Assembly (NCBI RefSeq): GCF_900112105.1
Contig: NZ_FOKV01000001.1
Location: 744,001 to 808,000, forward strand
Direction: 5' to 3'
DNA: 64,000 nucleotides
Source: Zunongwangia mangrovi
GTDB lineage: Bacteria; Bacteroidota; Bacteroidia; Flavobacteriales; Flavobacteriaceae
Each line of letters opens with the position of its first letter. The first letter of the stretch is position 1. The notes beneath the pieces were generated by a model. The model was not told where the DNA came from, made no database searches, and saw nothing but the letters and a program-made list of their open reading frames with translations. Positions 44,804 to 54,255 of this stretch are shown here, one piece after another. The translations under genes and the position numbers were made by a program.

Positions 44804-45757
44804 ATGCCTACTAAAATCTTGATTATTGGCGCCAGTGGCCAGATAGGAACCGAACTAAGCTTAAAACTTCGTGAAATTCATGGCAGCGATGCAGTGATCG
44901 CCAGTGATATTCGTGAGGGAAGTGAAGAGCTTATGGTTAGCGGACCATTTGAGATTGCTAATGCTATGGATTATGAGCAAATTGCAGGTCTGGTCGAAAA
45001 ACATCAAATCGAGGACGTTTATTTAATGGCTGCGATGTTGAGCGCTACAGGAGAAAAAGCACCTATGCAAGCCTGGGGTTTAAATATGGATTCTTTGTTT
45101 CATGTATTGAACCTGGCTAAAGATAAAAAGATCAAAAAGGTCTTTTGGCCTTCAAGTATCGCAGTTTTTGGACCTTCTACACCAAAAGAAAATACGCCAC
45201 AAACTACGATTATGGAGCCTACTACGGTTTACGGAATAAGTAAACAAACAGGGGAGCGATGGTGTAATTATTATAATCGAAAATATGGAGTTGATGTGCG
45301 TAGTATTCGTTATCCAGGTATAATAAGTTATAAAACATTACCGGGCGGTGGAACTACAGATTATGCTGTAGAAATTTTTCATGAAGCGATAAAAGAAGGA
45401 AAATATACTTCATTTTTAAGTGAAGCTACTTCCTTGCCTATGATGTATATGGAAGATGCTATAAAAGCAACGGTAGATATTATGGAAGCTCCTGCGGAAG
45501 CGATCAAAGTTAGATCATCATATAACCTGGCTGCAATGAGTTTTACTCCGGCGATCTTAGCTGAAGAAATAAAAAAACATATTCAAAACTTTGAAATTTC
45601 TTATCAACCAGATTTTAGACAAGAGATTGCAGATAGCTGGCCATCAAGTATCGATGATAACGCTGCAAGAGAAGATTGGGGATGGTCACATAATTTTGAT
45701 ATTTCAGCTTTAACTGAAGCCATGCTGAGTGGTGTGAACTCCCAATTAGTAAGTTAA
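44804..45757 (+). CDS. L-threonine 3-dehydrogenase, SDR type
   Basis: The 317-residue extended SDR oxidises L-threonine to 2-amino-3-ketobutyrate with NAD. The nucleotide motif is GASGQIG near residue 11, the catalytic residues are the serine of PSSIAVFG and Y143-x3-K147 (VYGISK), and the surrounding LPGGGTTDYAVEIFHEA and SLPMMYMEDAIKAT are characteristic of this threonine dehydrogenase class, which differs from the zinc-dependent enzyme. The start was moved from a TTG to the ATG because the -7 promoter box overlaps the former. The 2-amino-3-ketobutyrate CoA ligase gene (kbl) is not adjacent. Confidence 0.87.
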   Translation: MPTKILIIGASGQIGTELSLKLREIHGSDAVIASDIREGSEELMVSGPFEIANAMDYEQIAGLVEKHQIEDVYLMAAMLSATGEKAPMQAWGLNMDSLFHVLNLAKDKKIKKVFWPSSIAVFGPSTPKENTPQTTIMEPTTVYGISKQTGERWCNYYNRKYGVDVRSIRYPGIISYKTLPGGGTTDYAVEIFHEAIKEGKYTSFLSEATSLPMMYMEDAIKATVDIMEAPAEAIKVRSSYNLAAMSFTPAILAEEIKKHIQNFEISYQPDFRQEIADSWPSSIDDNAAREDWGWSHNFDISALTEAMLSGVNSQLVS

Positions 45758-45781
45758 GGTTTATTTGAATTTAGCATATAA

Positions 45782-45810
45782 AAAAAAGCCGCTCATCGAG
45801 CGGCTTTTTT
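45782..45810. terminator. Bidirectional terminator between tdh-like and DUF4374 genes
   Basis: GCCGCTC-atc-GAGCGGC (45788-45804) is flanked by A and T runs. It serves two convergent genes. The same 17-base hairpin core recurs at 50000-50016. Confidence 0.9.
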
Positions 45811-45826
45811 TTATATGTTATAACTC

Positions 45827-47197
45827 TTAGAAAACACCAATGAAGTGGCTTCCTTCAGTATTAACCAATTCTGCTCCCTGGGTTACATCTCCGGTTTCAG
45901 TATCGATCACATAAATGTTTCCGTTTTCTCCTACTGGAGCTTGGGTAACGTAGATCTCAGATCCGTCTACCACAAATCCCTGGTATTGGAAAAGGTAAAA
46001 GTCTGGATCGTAAGGAATCTCATCGATGCGCTCTGCAGTTCTAGCTTCAAGATCTACCAAAGCAAAATATCCCTGTGCTCCAGCAACTCCTTCAGCAGAT
46101 CCAGCATGGCGATAAGCTACAACAGCTTTACCATTTTCGGCTGGTCTCCAAGCCAAAATATATGCATCGTCTACACCTAAAGCTTCATCTAAATTGAAAT
46201 CGTAAGAATCATCATATTCGTTATCGGCATCGATCTTTAAAATGTGAGAACCTTCAGGATCTCCTTGGTTTGCCTGGTATACGCTACCATTTACTAGAAA
46301 TGCGTTTATACTACGATAACCATTGGTGTTACCGTGGCCCACTTCAGAAGTGATCACAGTTGGATTTTCTAAAGATGGATAATCTAAGACTATAGTTTTA
46401 GATCCTGTCATTTCGTAATTTCTTTCTCTTTCCAGAGTTTCTGGATTAACTTTTCTTACGTTAACCCCTATATAAAGTTTGTCACCGGCAGCATTCAATA
46501 CAGGCATATCAATTCTACCAATATAATATCCTTGTGCTTCCAATTCGTCGTTAAGAGAAAGATCGTGTTCCTTAAATTCTTTTATCAAAGAATTTTCCAG
46601 ATCCAGGGTTACGATGGCCATACTAGAGTTGGTGCGAAGATACGTATCGTCAGTCTCATCCTCTGGAGTGCCATTATCATCCATTACATTTTCTGTAGAA
46701 ACATATACTGCAGCACCAGTTTGATCACCGTCGAATAGTTTAATCCATCTAGGTGCAGTACCAACGTAAGGAGCAATACTAATTTCAGATCCAGCCGGAG
46801 CAAAGTTCTGACCTCCCTCTACGCTATATTTTGTATAGTTTCCACCAGTTTCTCCAGCATAGCTAATATTGAAAATGGTATTACCATCTTCAGAAGATTG
46901 TAATCTAGCCGTCCTATTTGATGGAACGATAAATCCATTATCAAAAGGTTCTATAGAAACACTGGGGTCTTTAGCATCCTCGCTATTCACAGAATAGATT
47001 AAAGTACCTCCGTTACCGTCGCCCGGATTTTCTCCCATTCTGGCAGCTGCAACAGTGATCCATCTTGAATCTCCTTCAGGAGTTGGTTCTGGAGTTAATT
47101 CTGTCGAATCATCGTCGCTACAAGATACTGTTAATGCTAGCGTTGCCATTAAGAAAAATAAGTTTCTTTTTCTCAAAAAGTTAAGTTTCATATTCAT
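45827..47197 (-). CDS. DUF4374 lipoprotein, probable siderophore-binding XusB-like partner of the TonB receptor
   Basis: The lipoprotein has about 456 residues (ATG at 47197; signal MNMKLNFLRKRNLFF then LTVSC, C26). The mature part opens with an acidic, proline-rich linker and continues as a beta-propeller with repeated WITVAAARMGEN-, YVSTENVMDDNG- and VIDTETGDV-type blades. DUF4374 proteins in Bacteroidota are usually encoded next to TonB receptors for iron carriers; as I recall, the Bacteroides thetaiotaomicron xenosiderophore protein XusB belongs to this family. It begins within ten bases of the receptor stop. No PepSY (XusC-like) gene is present. The substrate is inferred. Confidence 0.75.
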   Translation of the reverse strand: MNMKLNFLRKRNLFFLMATLALTVSCSDDDSTELTPEPTPEGDSRWITVAAARMGENPGDGNGGTLIYSVNSEDAKDPSVSIEPFDNGFIVPSNRTARLQSSEDGNTIFNISYAGETGGNYTKYSVEGGQNFAPAGSEISIAPYVGTAPRWIKLFDGDQTGAAVYVSTENVMDDNGTPEDETDDTYLRTNSSMAIVTLDLENSLIKEFKEHDLSLNDELEAQGYYIGRIDMPVLNAAGDKLYIGVNVRKVNPETLERERNYEMTGSKTIVLDYPSLENPTVITSEVGHGNTNGYRSINAFLVNGSVYQANQGDPEGSHILKIDADNEYDDSYDFNLDEALGVDDAYILAWRPAENGKAVVAYRHAGSAEGVAGAQGYFALVDLEARTAERIDEIPYDPDFYLFQYQGFVVDGSEIYVTQAPVGENGNIYVIDTETGDVTQGAELVNTEGSHFIGVF

Positions 47198-47203
47198 TGC
47201 CAA

Positions 47204-49636
47204 TTAGAGTTTATTTATATTATAATTTAGTTTTAGATAAAATGCACGGCCCGGTTTCTGTACAGATAAATTGTCATAAACAGCTTCGTTAAGGATATTT
47301 TTAACATCAAAACTTACTACAAAGTCATTACTAGGGAAACTGTAAGTTAAGCCTAGGTCTTGAGCAAATTGAGTAGGTACCATAGAGTCTTCTGTGCCGG
47401 TATTGTTTCTTCCTTGAGCGACTCTGTATGAAAATTCATCTGTGAAGTATGCACTGTAAAATAAGTTGAGATTACTATTTTTTTGTATCACATTTTTAAT
47501 GCTATAGCGTATGGCTGTGTTCATAGTGAATAGCGGGATGTTAGGAACATCTACCGTTTGTCCTCGTCTATTTTTTGTTTTAAATCTAAAACGGGTAAGG
47601 TTGAAGTCGAACCTTAGATTGTTATTGTAACTGTATTTAATTTCGGCTTCTATACCTTGAGAATTGCTTTCTTCATTAAAATTTGAATATTGGACTACTT
47701 CCTCATTGTTGTCATTATTTCCGTTTACCGGAAAGCCAATCAAATCTTTTATATTTCGAGAAAAAAGATTAGTAGCTATGGTGAATCTGTTCTTTTTTAA
47801 TTGAAAGGATCCAAAGCGAAATCCAATATTGTAGTTATTACTTATTTCTGGTGCAATGCTAAGGTTAGCAATAACATTGTCACCTTCGTTACCAAAAACT
47901 TCTGTTTCGTTTGGTAGGCGAATGGCTTTTTCTGCAGAGGTTAATAAACTAATATTGGAGAAAATTTTATAGGAAAGTGCCGCTCCAAAACCATTATAGG
48001 TTTTATTGCTCTCGTAAATAATATTGACAGGACTTCTGGTACCATCAGAATTTTCCTGAATTTCTGGTTGAGTATTCGCTATTTTTTGATGATAATACTT
48101 ATCGAAAATGTTTACTTTTAATTTTTGATCGAAAGCTTCTACTTCATAACTAAATGAATAAATATTCTTGTAAAGGTCACTTGTACGTCTAAAGATGTTT
48201 TCTAAAAGTGGTCTTAGTTCGTCCCGGTCTTCCCTATCAATACCACTATAGATATGATTGAATAGTAGTTTATGATTTTTGTTTAAAGAGTATGATAATC
48301 CAGTTCTTACAGAAGCTACATGTCTGTTGATTTTTATTAAGGTAGGGCCGCCGTTTTCCTGTTGTGATCCCCATGGGTATTTGTGATCAATTATTTCACC
48401 TGAGCTATTTCTTCTTTGTAACCTATCACCACTCCATGTATAAGCTTGGGAAACAGTGTCGTTTACTGTTCGGTTTCTTTGCCCTATTAGACCATTGATA
48501 CTTAGGTCTAGTCCTGATATAAAAAAATTTTCTTTTTGATATGTGAAATTTGCTAGTGTTGCATCAGATTCCATAAACCTTCCGTTATAAGGAAGCACAG
48601 TTATAAATGCACCATGTTGTATTTCTTTGTAATCTTTAGAGCCGGTAAAACCTATTAAAAACTGATCAGCCCATTTAACATTCGTAAATCCAACCTGAGC
48701 TATTCCTCCTGTGGATTCGTAGGCATCATTGAAGCGACGAGCAGTGATTGGAGTTTGTCTGCCGTCTATCCCGATATCTTTTACCTGTCTTCCCCAGATT
48801 TCATAGTCATTGTCTGAATAATTATGGAATGCAGATGCTTTAATGGTAAAGCCTGTTTTATCAAAACGGTAAAGACCATTTAAGTTAGACTGAAAAGTAT
48901 TAAATGAACCATAAGATACCGATGCGTTTAAATTAGAATTAGCTCCTTTGTGTAATATTACATTTATGGCTCCACCCATAGCATCATTAGCAAGATAACC
49001 CGGTACCACTCCTTTGTATACTTCGATTCTTTTGATCATGGAAGGAGGGATACTATTCAAGCTGAAAGAAGATCCGTATGTTGAAATTGGTATGCCGTCT
49101 ATGAAAATTCGAACCGAATTGCCTGATAGCCCATTTAAAGTGTATTCCACACGAGACCCCAATCCACCGTTCTGTCTAAGCTTAACCCCAACAGTTTGAT
49201 TAAGTAGTTCGTTGGTTTGAATATTTCTTAAGCTAGCTTCTTTGGTTTCTATTACGTTTACAGCGAATCCTTTATTCTCAATTTTCGATTTTTTCGATTC
49301 ACCTTTTAGGGCAACCTCACCAAGCTCGTAATCTTTATCATTCTTTAGATTTATATCATATCGAAGGTTTGCATTTTTGATCGAAACTTCATCATATCCT
49401 ATAAAATCACCTTTGGTAATTTGTAAATAGTATTTTCCTGAAGATAGGTCTTGAATCTTATAGATTCCTGAAGCATTAGATTTTACTTCACGATCTATAC
49501 CATTACCATTTAAGCTAATTGTAGCTCCGGCAATAATATATCCATTGGCATCTTTAACAACACCACTTAGATTGTGCTGGGAAAAAACAGCAAGTGGCAG
49601 TAAAGCGAATAAAAATAGTAGTAATTTTTTCTCCAT
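47204..49636 (-). CDS. TonB-dependent outer-membrane receptor
   Basis: From the ATG at 49636 the protein has about 810 residues. A signal peptide (MEKKLLLFLFALLPLAVFSQ) is followed by a CNA-like N-terminal extension (NLSGVVKDANGYIIAGATIS), the plug (VKLRQNGGLGSRVEYTLNGL, RIFIDGIPISTYG, RIEVYKGVVPGYLANDAMGG) and a 22-strand barrel ending in YLKLNYNINKL. It imports ligands with energy from TonB-ExbBD. Linkage to DUF4374 points to an iron-siderophore or haem complex. A well-formed promoter with an embedded 19-base palindrome lies just upstream, suggesting metal-responsive control. Confidence 0.88.
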   Translation of the reverse strand: MEKKLLLFLFALLPLAVFSQHNLSGVVKDANGYIIAGATISLNGNGIDREVKSNASGIYKIQDLSSGKYYLQITKGDFIGYDEVSIKNANLRYDINLKNDKDYELGEVALKGESKKSKIENKGFAVNVIETKEASLRNIQTNELLNQTVGVKLRQNGGLGSRVEYTLNGLSGNSVRIFIDGIPISTYGSSFSLNSIPPSMIKRIEVYKGVVPGYLANDAMGGAINVILHKGANSNLNASVSYGSFNTFQSNLNGLYRFDKTGFTIKASAFHNYSDNDYEIWGRQVKDIGIDGRQTPITARRFNDAYESTGGIAQVGFTNVKWADQFLIGFTGSKDYKEIQHGAFITVLPYNGRFMESDATLANFTYQKENFFISGLDLSINGLIGQRNRTVNDTVSQAYTWSGDRLQRRNSSGEIIDHKYPWGSQQENGGPTLIKINRHVASVRTGLSYSLNKNHKLLFNHIYSGIDREDRDELRPLLENIFRRTSDLYKNIYSFSYEVEAFDQKLKVNIFDKYYHQKIANTQPEIQENSDGTRSPVNIIYESNKTYNGFGAALSYKIFSNISLLTSAEKAIRLPNETEVFGNEGDNVIANLSIAPEISNNYNIGFRFGSFQLKKNRFTIATNLFSRNIKDLIGFPVNGNNDNNEEVVQYSNFNEESNSQGIEAEIKYSYNNNLRFDFNLTRFRFKTKNRRGQTVDVPNIPLFTMNTAIRYSIKNVIQKNSNLNLFYSAYFTDEFSYRVAQGRNNTGTEDSMVPTQFAQDLGLTYSFPSNDFVVSFDVKNILNEAVYDNLSVQKPGRAFYLKLNYNINKL

Positions 49637-49654
49637 CCGAAATTCAATTGTCAG

Positions 49655-49685
49655 CAAATTTATACTTATTTAGATTAAGTACAAA
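49655..49685 (-). promoter_or_regulatory. Promoter of the TonB receptor operon with embedded Fur-like palindrome
   Basis: On the minus strand, TTTG (49685-49682), 19 bases and TAAATTTG (49662-49655) form a good promoter. The spacer itself (49663-49681) reads TACTTATTTAGATTAAGTA: TACTTA-N7-TAAGTA, which in a 9-1-9 layout pairs at seven of nine positions, the architecture of a Fur box. Confidence 0.6.
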
Positions 49686-49895
49686 TAAAAATAGAGAATT
49701 TTGGGATTTTATAATTTGTTCAATGTTATCATTTAAAAGATATCTACTAACAAATCTCTTGTAAATCGTTTCAGCTTAAAATGGATAGATTTTTGCTTTA
49801 GTAGAATGACTTTTAAATTGCTATTAGCAGAAGGGAAACAGAATATTTTTTAATGAATATAAATGGAAGGGAAGAGGAGAATATAAAATGGGGAG

Positions 49896-49990
49896 TAAAC
49901 TACTTCGGAGCAAGCCCTCGAGGCATTTGTTGGAAACAACTTTTTAATTTCGAGGCAAGCCTCTGGGTATTTTACCCTTTGGCGGTGCCA
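49896..49990 (-). repeat. GAGGCTTGCCTCG-type hairpin repeat, copy 4 (most complete, inverted)
   Basis: Read on the minus strand: TTGGCACCGCCAA (a small hairpin), GGGTAAAATACCC, AGAGGCTTGCCTCG, AAATTAAAAAGTTGTTTCC, then CCTCGAGGGCTTGCTCCG and AAGTAGTTTA. A 62-residue reading frame here (49853-50041) is only a by-product of the repeat. With the following terminator it fills the spacer after the cold-shock gene. Confidence 0.8.
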
Positions 49991-49991
49991 A

Positions 49992-50017
49992 TAAAAAAAG
50001 CCGCTCATCGAGCGGCT
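49992..50017 (-). terminator. Terminator of the cold-shock gene
   Basis: GCCGCTC-atc-GAGCGGC (50000-50016) with seven A's to its left acts as a terminator on the minus strand, about 40 bases after the csp stop. The hairpin core is identical to that at 45788-45804. Confidence 0.85.
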
Positions 50018-50056
50018 TCGGCATTTGAATACTATATATAATCTAATCTATATGCA

Positions 50057-50251
50057 CTATCCAATAACACGAACCTGGTCTGCGTTAAGACCTTTTCGTC
50101 CTTCTTTTTCAACATACTCCACTTTATCTCCTTCATTTAGAGTTTCACCGTCGATCCCTGTAACGTGAACGAAGATGTCTCTTCCTGTGTCGTCGTTGGT
50201 TATGAATCCGTAACCTTTAGATTCATTGAAAAATTTAACTGTACCTTCCAT
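50057..50251 (-). CDS. Cold-shock protein
   Basis: The 64-residue protein is a single cold-shock domain (MEGTVKFFNESKGYGFI) that binds single-stranded RNA or DNA through RNP1 (KGYGFI) and RNP2 (DIFVHV). The upstream ATG at 50281 adds MYFINYYFIT and overlaps a -7 box, so the later start is preferred. Cold-shock proteins act as RNA chaperones during growth and cold adaptation. The 28-base leader contains no obvious cold-shock box, though an upstream AT-rich region exists. Confidence 0.93.
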   Translation of the reverse strand: MEGTVKFFNESKGYGFITNDDTGRDIFVHVTGIDGETLNEGDKVEYVEKEGRKGLNADQVRVIG

Positions 50252-50278
50252 TGTAATAAAATAATAATTAATAAAGTA

Positions 50279-50286
50279 CAAACATA
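50279..50286 (-). promoter_or_regulatory. -7 box of the cold-shock gene
   Basis: CAAACATA on the plus strand is TATGTTTG on the minus strand, 28 bases before the chosen ATG. A TTG is found 15 bases upstream, shorter than the usual 19-20. Confidence 0.5.
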
Positions 50287-50355
50287 ATATAATATTATTG
50301 ACAATGGTTCAATAAAATAGAAAGATTAAGAAATTTTTTTAACGCTTTTAGTACA

Positions 50356-50598
50356 TTAATCTATGCCTTTATCGCGCATCTTTTTCATGTTTTTAGGGCT
50401 TAGCGTATAATCTTCAAGTTTTTTTCCTCTCCATCGAACAACTAAAAATATAGGCATAAGCACAAAAGATGAGGTTAATACGGCTATGCCTATAATGCGA
50501 TCTCCGGTTACTATATCATCTTCTGCAATTCTAAAATAAAAACCTACTGCTATCGCAATTAATATCGCTATTCCTAAAATCCTCATTACGATCTTCAT
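50356..50598 (-). CDS. Small membrane protein of unknown function
   Basis: The 80-residue protein has two hydrophobic helices (IVMRILGIAILIAIAVGFYF, and IAVLTSSFVLMPIFLVV) and a basic cytosolic tail (LSPKNMKKMRDKGID). It starts 15 bases after the CLC channel stop in the same operon. It may be an accessory to the channel, but nothing in the sequence shows this. Confidence 0.6.
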   Translation of the reverse strand: MKIVMRILGIAILIAIAVGFYFRIAEDDIVTGDRIIGIAVLTSSFVLMPIFLVVRWRGKKLEDYTLSPKNMKKMRDKGID

Positions 50599-50613
50599 AA
50601 TATCTTCTACTCT

Positions 50614-52404
50614 TTAAACGGTTACTTCAATTAATTTTTGTCTATAGGCGGTTAGCATTTTCGATTTAGAGATAAAGCCCACGTATTTGTCTTCTTTTAC
50701 GACCGGTAAATTCCAGGCAGCACTGTGCTGAAATTTTTTCATGATTGTCTTCATACTATCATTTTGAAGGTCGATAATATCTGGAGCTCTTTGCATAATA
50801 TCACTTACCGTAATTTCATCGTATAAATGTTGTTTAAACATTATAGGTCTTATATCATCCAGAAGTATAATTCCCATAAAATTGTCATTATTATCGATTA
50901 CCGGGAAAATATTTCGGGAAGATTTTATTACTCCTTCATGTATAACATCACCCAGGTTCATCGATACTTTTAATGGGATAAAATTCTTTTCGATAATCTG
51001 GTTAATGTTAAGCAAAGTTAAAACCGTTTGGTCTTTATCGTGCGTTAAAAGTTCTCCTCTTTTTGCTAATTCTAAGGTGTAAACCGAATGCGGTTGTACG
51101 GTATTGGTGATCATATATGAGATCAAAGCCGTAATCATTAGCGGAACAAAAAGTTCGTATCCTCCTGTCAATTCAGCAATAAGGAAAATTGCAGTTAAAG
51201 GAGCGTGTAAAACACCTGCCATTAATCCGGCCATCCCTACCATCGTAAAACTACTTGTAGAAATAGGGCTGTTTGTTATCCCAAGGTGATTAACGACTAA
51301 GGCAAAGCAGTGGCCCAATGCACTTCCCATGAAGAGCACTGGTGCAAAGATACCACCTACACCACCAGCAGCAAATGTAAGCGAGGTAGCAAAAATCTTA
51401 AAAACAACTAGTCCTGCCAATAAGAGAATTACAACCCAAATGTTATCCAGAAAATCATTTAAAAAGTTTGTTCCCAAGGCCTGAATATAATTTTCGGCTA
51501 AAAGATTGTTTATAACACCATAACCTTCTCCATATAAAGGCGGAATAAAATAGATGATGATTCCTAAACCCGTTCCTGCCAACAAGAGTCGAATGAATTT
51601 ATTCTCAATCTTACCAAATAATGTATGTATTCTGAAATAGATCACTGTAAAATACATCGATCCTAAAGCACAAATACAACCTAAGATCATATAAAATGGC
51701 ACTTCAGAAATTACAAAATCGTCTCTAAGCTCAAAAGGTAAAATAGTATCTGACCCAAAAAAGAAATATGAAGTAAGAATAGCAGATACCGATGCGGTTA
51801 GTAAAGGCAACATGCTCACCAGGGTAAGATCTAAGCTGAACACTTCTATCGCAAAAATAATAGCCGCGATGGGAGCTTTAAAAATAGAAGACATGGCGCC
51901 TGCAGCAGCACATCCTACAAGTAATGTACGCGCACTTTGATTCATCCTGAATAAACGAGAAATGTTAGAACCCAGAGACGCTCCTGTTGCCACAGTTGGC
52001 CCTTCTAATCCTACAGACCCTCCAAAACCTACCGTTAAGGGTGCTGTTAATATAGAGCCATACATTTGGAAGGACCGCATAAGTCCTTTTCTTTTTGAAA
52101 TGGCATAAAGTGTTGAAGGTATGCCGTGCCCAACCGGTTTTCTAAGCACTTTTTTGATAATAAATACTGTTAAGGCAAGACCAATGATTGGGAAAATAAA
52201 GTAAAAGGCATGATGATAATTGGCAATTAAATTCCCTTCCAGCAGATCTTGTATAAAATGCGTAAGGTTTTTTATGACGACGGCGCCCAAACCTGCCGTG
52301 AAACCAATAATAGCACTAAGAATTAAAATAAACTGCTGTTGCGAAAGATGCTTTGTCTTCCACAGCAAAAACTTTTGTAATCCAGGGACTGCCTTTAAAA
52401 ACAT
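50614..52404 (-). CDS. CLC-family chloride channel/antiporter with C-terminal CBS pair
   Basis: The 596-residue protein has the CLC fold in the inner membrane. The anion-coordinating motifs are GHGIPST (92-98, the GSGIP equivalent), GLEGP (132-136, gating glutamate E134, the GREGP equivalent) and GVGGIFAPVLFMG. After the last membrane helix two CBS domains follow (IHEGVIKSSRNIFPVIDN and MQRAPDIIDLQNDSMKTI), which usually bind nucleotides and regulate gating. The lysine/arginine of GKEGP/GREGP is leucine here. Whether it is a channel or a 2:1 Cl-/H+ exchanger cannot be decided from these motifs alone. Confidence 0.9.
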   Translation of the reverse strand: MFLKAVPGLQKFLLWKTKHLSQQQFILILSAIIGFTAGLGAVVIKNLTHFIQDLLEGNLIANYHHAFYFIFPIIGLALTVFIIKKVLRKPVGHGIPSTLYAISKRKGLMRSFQMYGSILTAPLTVGFGGSVGLEGPTVATGASLGSNISRLFRMNQSARTLLVGCAAAGAMSSIFKAPIAAIIFAIEVFSLDLTLVSMLPLLTASVSAILTSYFFFGSDTILPFELRDDFVISEVPFYMILGCICALGSMYFTVIYFRIHTLFGKIENKFIRLLLAGTGLGIIIYFIPPLYGEGYGVINNLLAENYIQALGTNFLNDFLDNIWVVILLLAGLVVFKIFATSLTFAAGGVGGIFAPVLFMGSALGHCFALVVNHLGITNSPISTSSFTMVGMAGLMAGVLHAPLTAIFLIAELTGGYELFVPLMITALISYMITNTVQPHSVYTLELAKRGELLTHDKDQTVLTLLNINQIIEKNFIPLKVSMNLGDVIHEGVIKSSRNIFPVIDNNDNFMGIILLDDIRPIMFKQHLYDEITVSDIMQRAPDIIDLQNDSMKTIMKKFQHSAAWNLPVVKEDKYVGFISKSKMLTAYRQKLIEVTV

Positions 52405-52436
52405 CTGCTAAACCTCCAATTTTGGGTTATGACAAA

Positions 52437-52462
52437 AAAATCCTGCTGTAAAGCAGGATTTT
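52437..52462 (-). terminator. Terminator after aspS
   Basis: AAAATCCTGCT pairs with AGCAGGATTTT across a four-base loop, seven bases past the aspS stop and upstream of the CLC gene. T-rich flanks follow on the minus strand. Confidence 0.87.
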
Positions 52463-52468
52463 CGTTTT

Positions 52469-54220
52469 TTATTCAATATTTAATTTTAAGCTTAATTCTT
52501 TTAGTTGCTCTTCGTCCAATTTGGATGGAGCATCGATCATTACGTCGCGGCCAGCATTGTTTTTTGGGAAGGCAATAAAGTCTCGAATTGTTTCCTGGCC
52601 ACCAAGTATGGCAGTTAATCTATCGAAGCCAAATGCGATCCCACCATGTGGTGGTGCACCGTATTGAAAAGCATTCATTAAAAATCCAAATTGCTCTTTT
52701 GCTTCCTCTTCTGTAAACCCAAGATGTGAAAACATTTTAGATTGTGTTTCTTTATCGTGAATTCTTATTGAGCCTCCACCAATTTCATTACCATTTAAAA
52801 CAAGGTCATAGGCATTTGCTCTTACTTTTCCAGGATCTGTTTCTAATAATGGAATATCTTCAACTTTAGGAGAAGTAAAAGGATGGTGCATAGCATGATA
52901 ACGTTCGGTTTCTTCGTCCCATTCTAAAAGCGGGAAATCGATAACCCAAAGTGGAGCAAATTCATCTGCTTTTCTAAGTCCTAGCTCGTTACCTAAATGC
53001 ATACGTAATGCACTTAATTGAGATCTTGTTTTGCCGGCATCTCCTGCCATTACCAAAATAAGGTCTCCCGGATTAGCTCCAGTTGCTTTTGCCCATTCCT
53101 GAAGATCTTCCTGAGAATAGAATTTATCTACTGAAGATTTTAAGCTAGCATCTTCGTTGTACTTAGCCCAAACGAGTCCGTTTGCTCCTATTTGTGGACG
53201 CTTAACCCAGCTAATTAAGGCATCAATTTGTTTTCTGGTGTAAGCAGCAGCGCCAGGTACAGCGATTCCTACTACTAATTCCTGTTGATCGAAAACATTG
53301 AATCCTTTATTTTTTGCGATATCGTTCAACTCGGCAAACTCCATCCCAAAACGAATATCCGGTTTATCGTTACCATATTTACGCATCGCTTCGTCGTAAG
53401 TCATTCTTGGGAACGTATCGACATCTACATTGTTGATCTCTTTTAACAGGTGACGAGTTAAACCTTCAAAAATGTTTAGAATATCTTCCTGCTCTACAAA
53501 AGCCATTTCACAGTCGATTTGTGTAAACTCTGGCTGTCTGTCTGCTCTTAGATCCTCATCTCTAAAACATTTTACGATCTGGAAGTATTTATCCATGCCA
53601 CCAACCATAAGCAACTGCTTAAATGTTTGTGGTGATTGCGGTAGTGCATAAAATTGCCCTTCGTTCATTCTACTTGGTACTACAAAATCTCTAGCCCCTT
53701 CAGGAGTAGATTTTATAAGATATGGCGTTTCTACCTCAATAAATCCCTGGTTAGATAAAAAGTTTCTTACCTGCATCCCAACTTTATGTCTAAAAACAAG
53801 CTTGTTTTTAACCGGATTTCTGCGAATATCAAGGTAACGATGCTTCATTCTTAAATCTTCGCCACCATCGGTTTCATCTTCAATAGTAAAAGGAGGCGTT
53901 AAGGAAGCATTTAAAATGTCCAGGTCTTTGACTAAAACTTCGATTTCACCAGTAGCGATATTAGGGTTTTTTGACTCCCTTTCTATAACTTCACCTTTAA
54001 CCTGAATTACAAACTCACGGCCTAAAGTTGCAGCTTTCTTCATTAGATCTTCAGAAGATCTTTCTTCATCAAAAATAAGCTGAGTAATCCCGTAACGATC
54101 ACGAAGATCTACCCAGATCATAAATCCTTTATTTCTAATTTTTTGCACCCATCCTGAAAGCGTTACCTCGTTCCCGATTTTGGAAGAATTAAGCTGACCG
54201 CAAGTATGACTTCTGTACAT
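52469..54220 (-). CDS. aspS: Aspartyl-tRNA synthetase
   Basis: The 583-residue class II synthetase has the bacterial-type architecture: an N-terminal OB anticodon-binding domain ([20 protein letters not shown]), motif 2 ([18 protein letters not shown]), the bacterial GAD insertion (about 290-410), and motif 3 ([15 protein letters not shown]). It charges tRNA-Asp. The length is normal and the frame unbroken. A -7 box TACTTTTG (54255-54248, minus) lies 28 bases before the ATG. A terminator follows the stop. Confidence 0.97.
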   Translation of the reverse strand: MYRSHTCGQLNSSKIGNEVTLSGWVQKIRNKGFMIWVDLRDRYGITQLIFDEERSSEDLMKKAATLGREFVIQVKGEVIERESKNPNIATGEIEVLVKDLDILNASLTPPFTIEDETDGGEDLRMKHRYLDIRRNPVKNKLVFRHKVGMQVRNFLSNQGFIEVETPYLIKSTPEGARDFVVPSRMNEGQFYALPQSPQTFKQLLMVGGMDKYFQIVKCFRDEDLRADRQPEFTQIDCEMAFVEQEDILNIFEGLTRHLLKEINNVDVDTFPRMTYDEAMRKYGNDKPDIRFGMEFAELNDIAKNKGFNVFDQQELVVGIAVPGAAAYTRKQIDALISWVKRPQIGANGLVWAKYNEDASLKSSVDKFYSQEDLQEWAKATGANPGDLILVMAGDAGKTRSQLSALRMHLGNELGLRKADEFAPLWVIDFPLLEWDEETERYHAMHHPFTSPKVEDIPLLETDPGKVRANAYDLVLNGNEIGGGSIRIHDKETQSKMFSHLGFTEEEAKEQFGFLMNAFQYGAPPHGGIAFGFDRLTAILGGQETIRDFIAFPKNNAGRDVMIDAPSKLDEEQLKELSLKLNIE

Positions 54221-54247
54221 AGTTGTTTTCGTAAAATTTTAGTGGGG

Positions 54248-54255
54248 CAAAAGTA
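54248..54255 (-). promoter_or_regulatory. -7 box of aspS
   Basis: CAAAAGTA on the plus strand is TACTTTTG on the minus strand, an exact TAnnTTTG match. The -33 region is not well defined. Confidence 0.45.

Noticed and set aside
49853-50041. 62-residue plus-strand reading frame
   Set aside because: It is entirely made of repeat copy 4 and the cold-shock terminator; no family similarity is visible.
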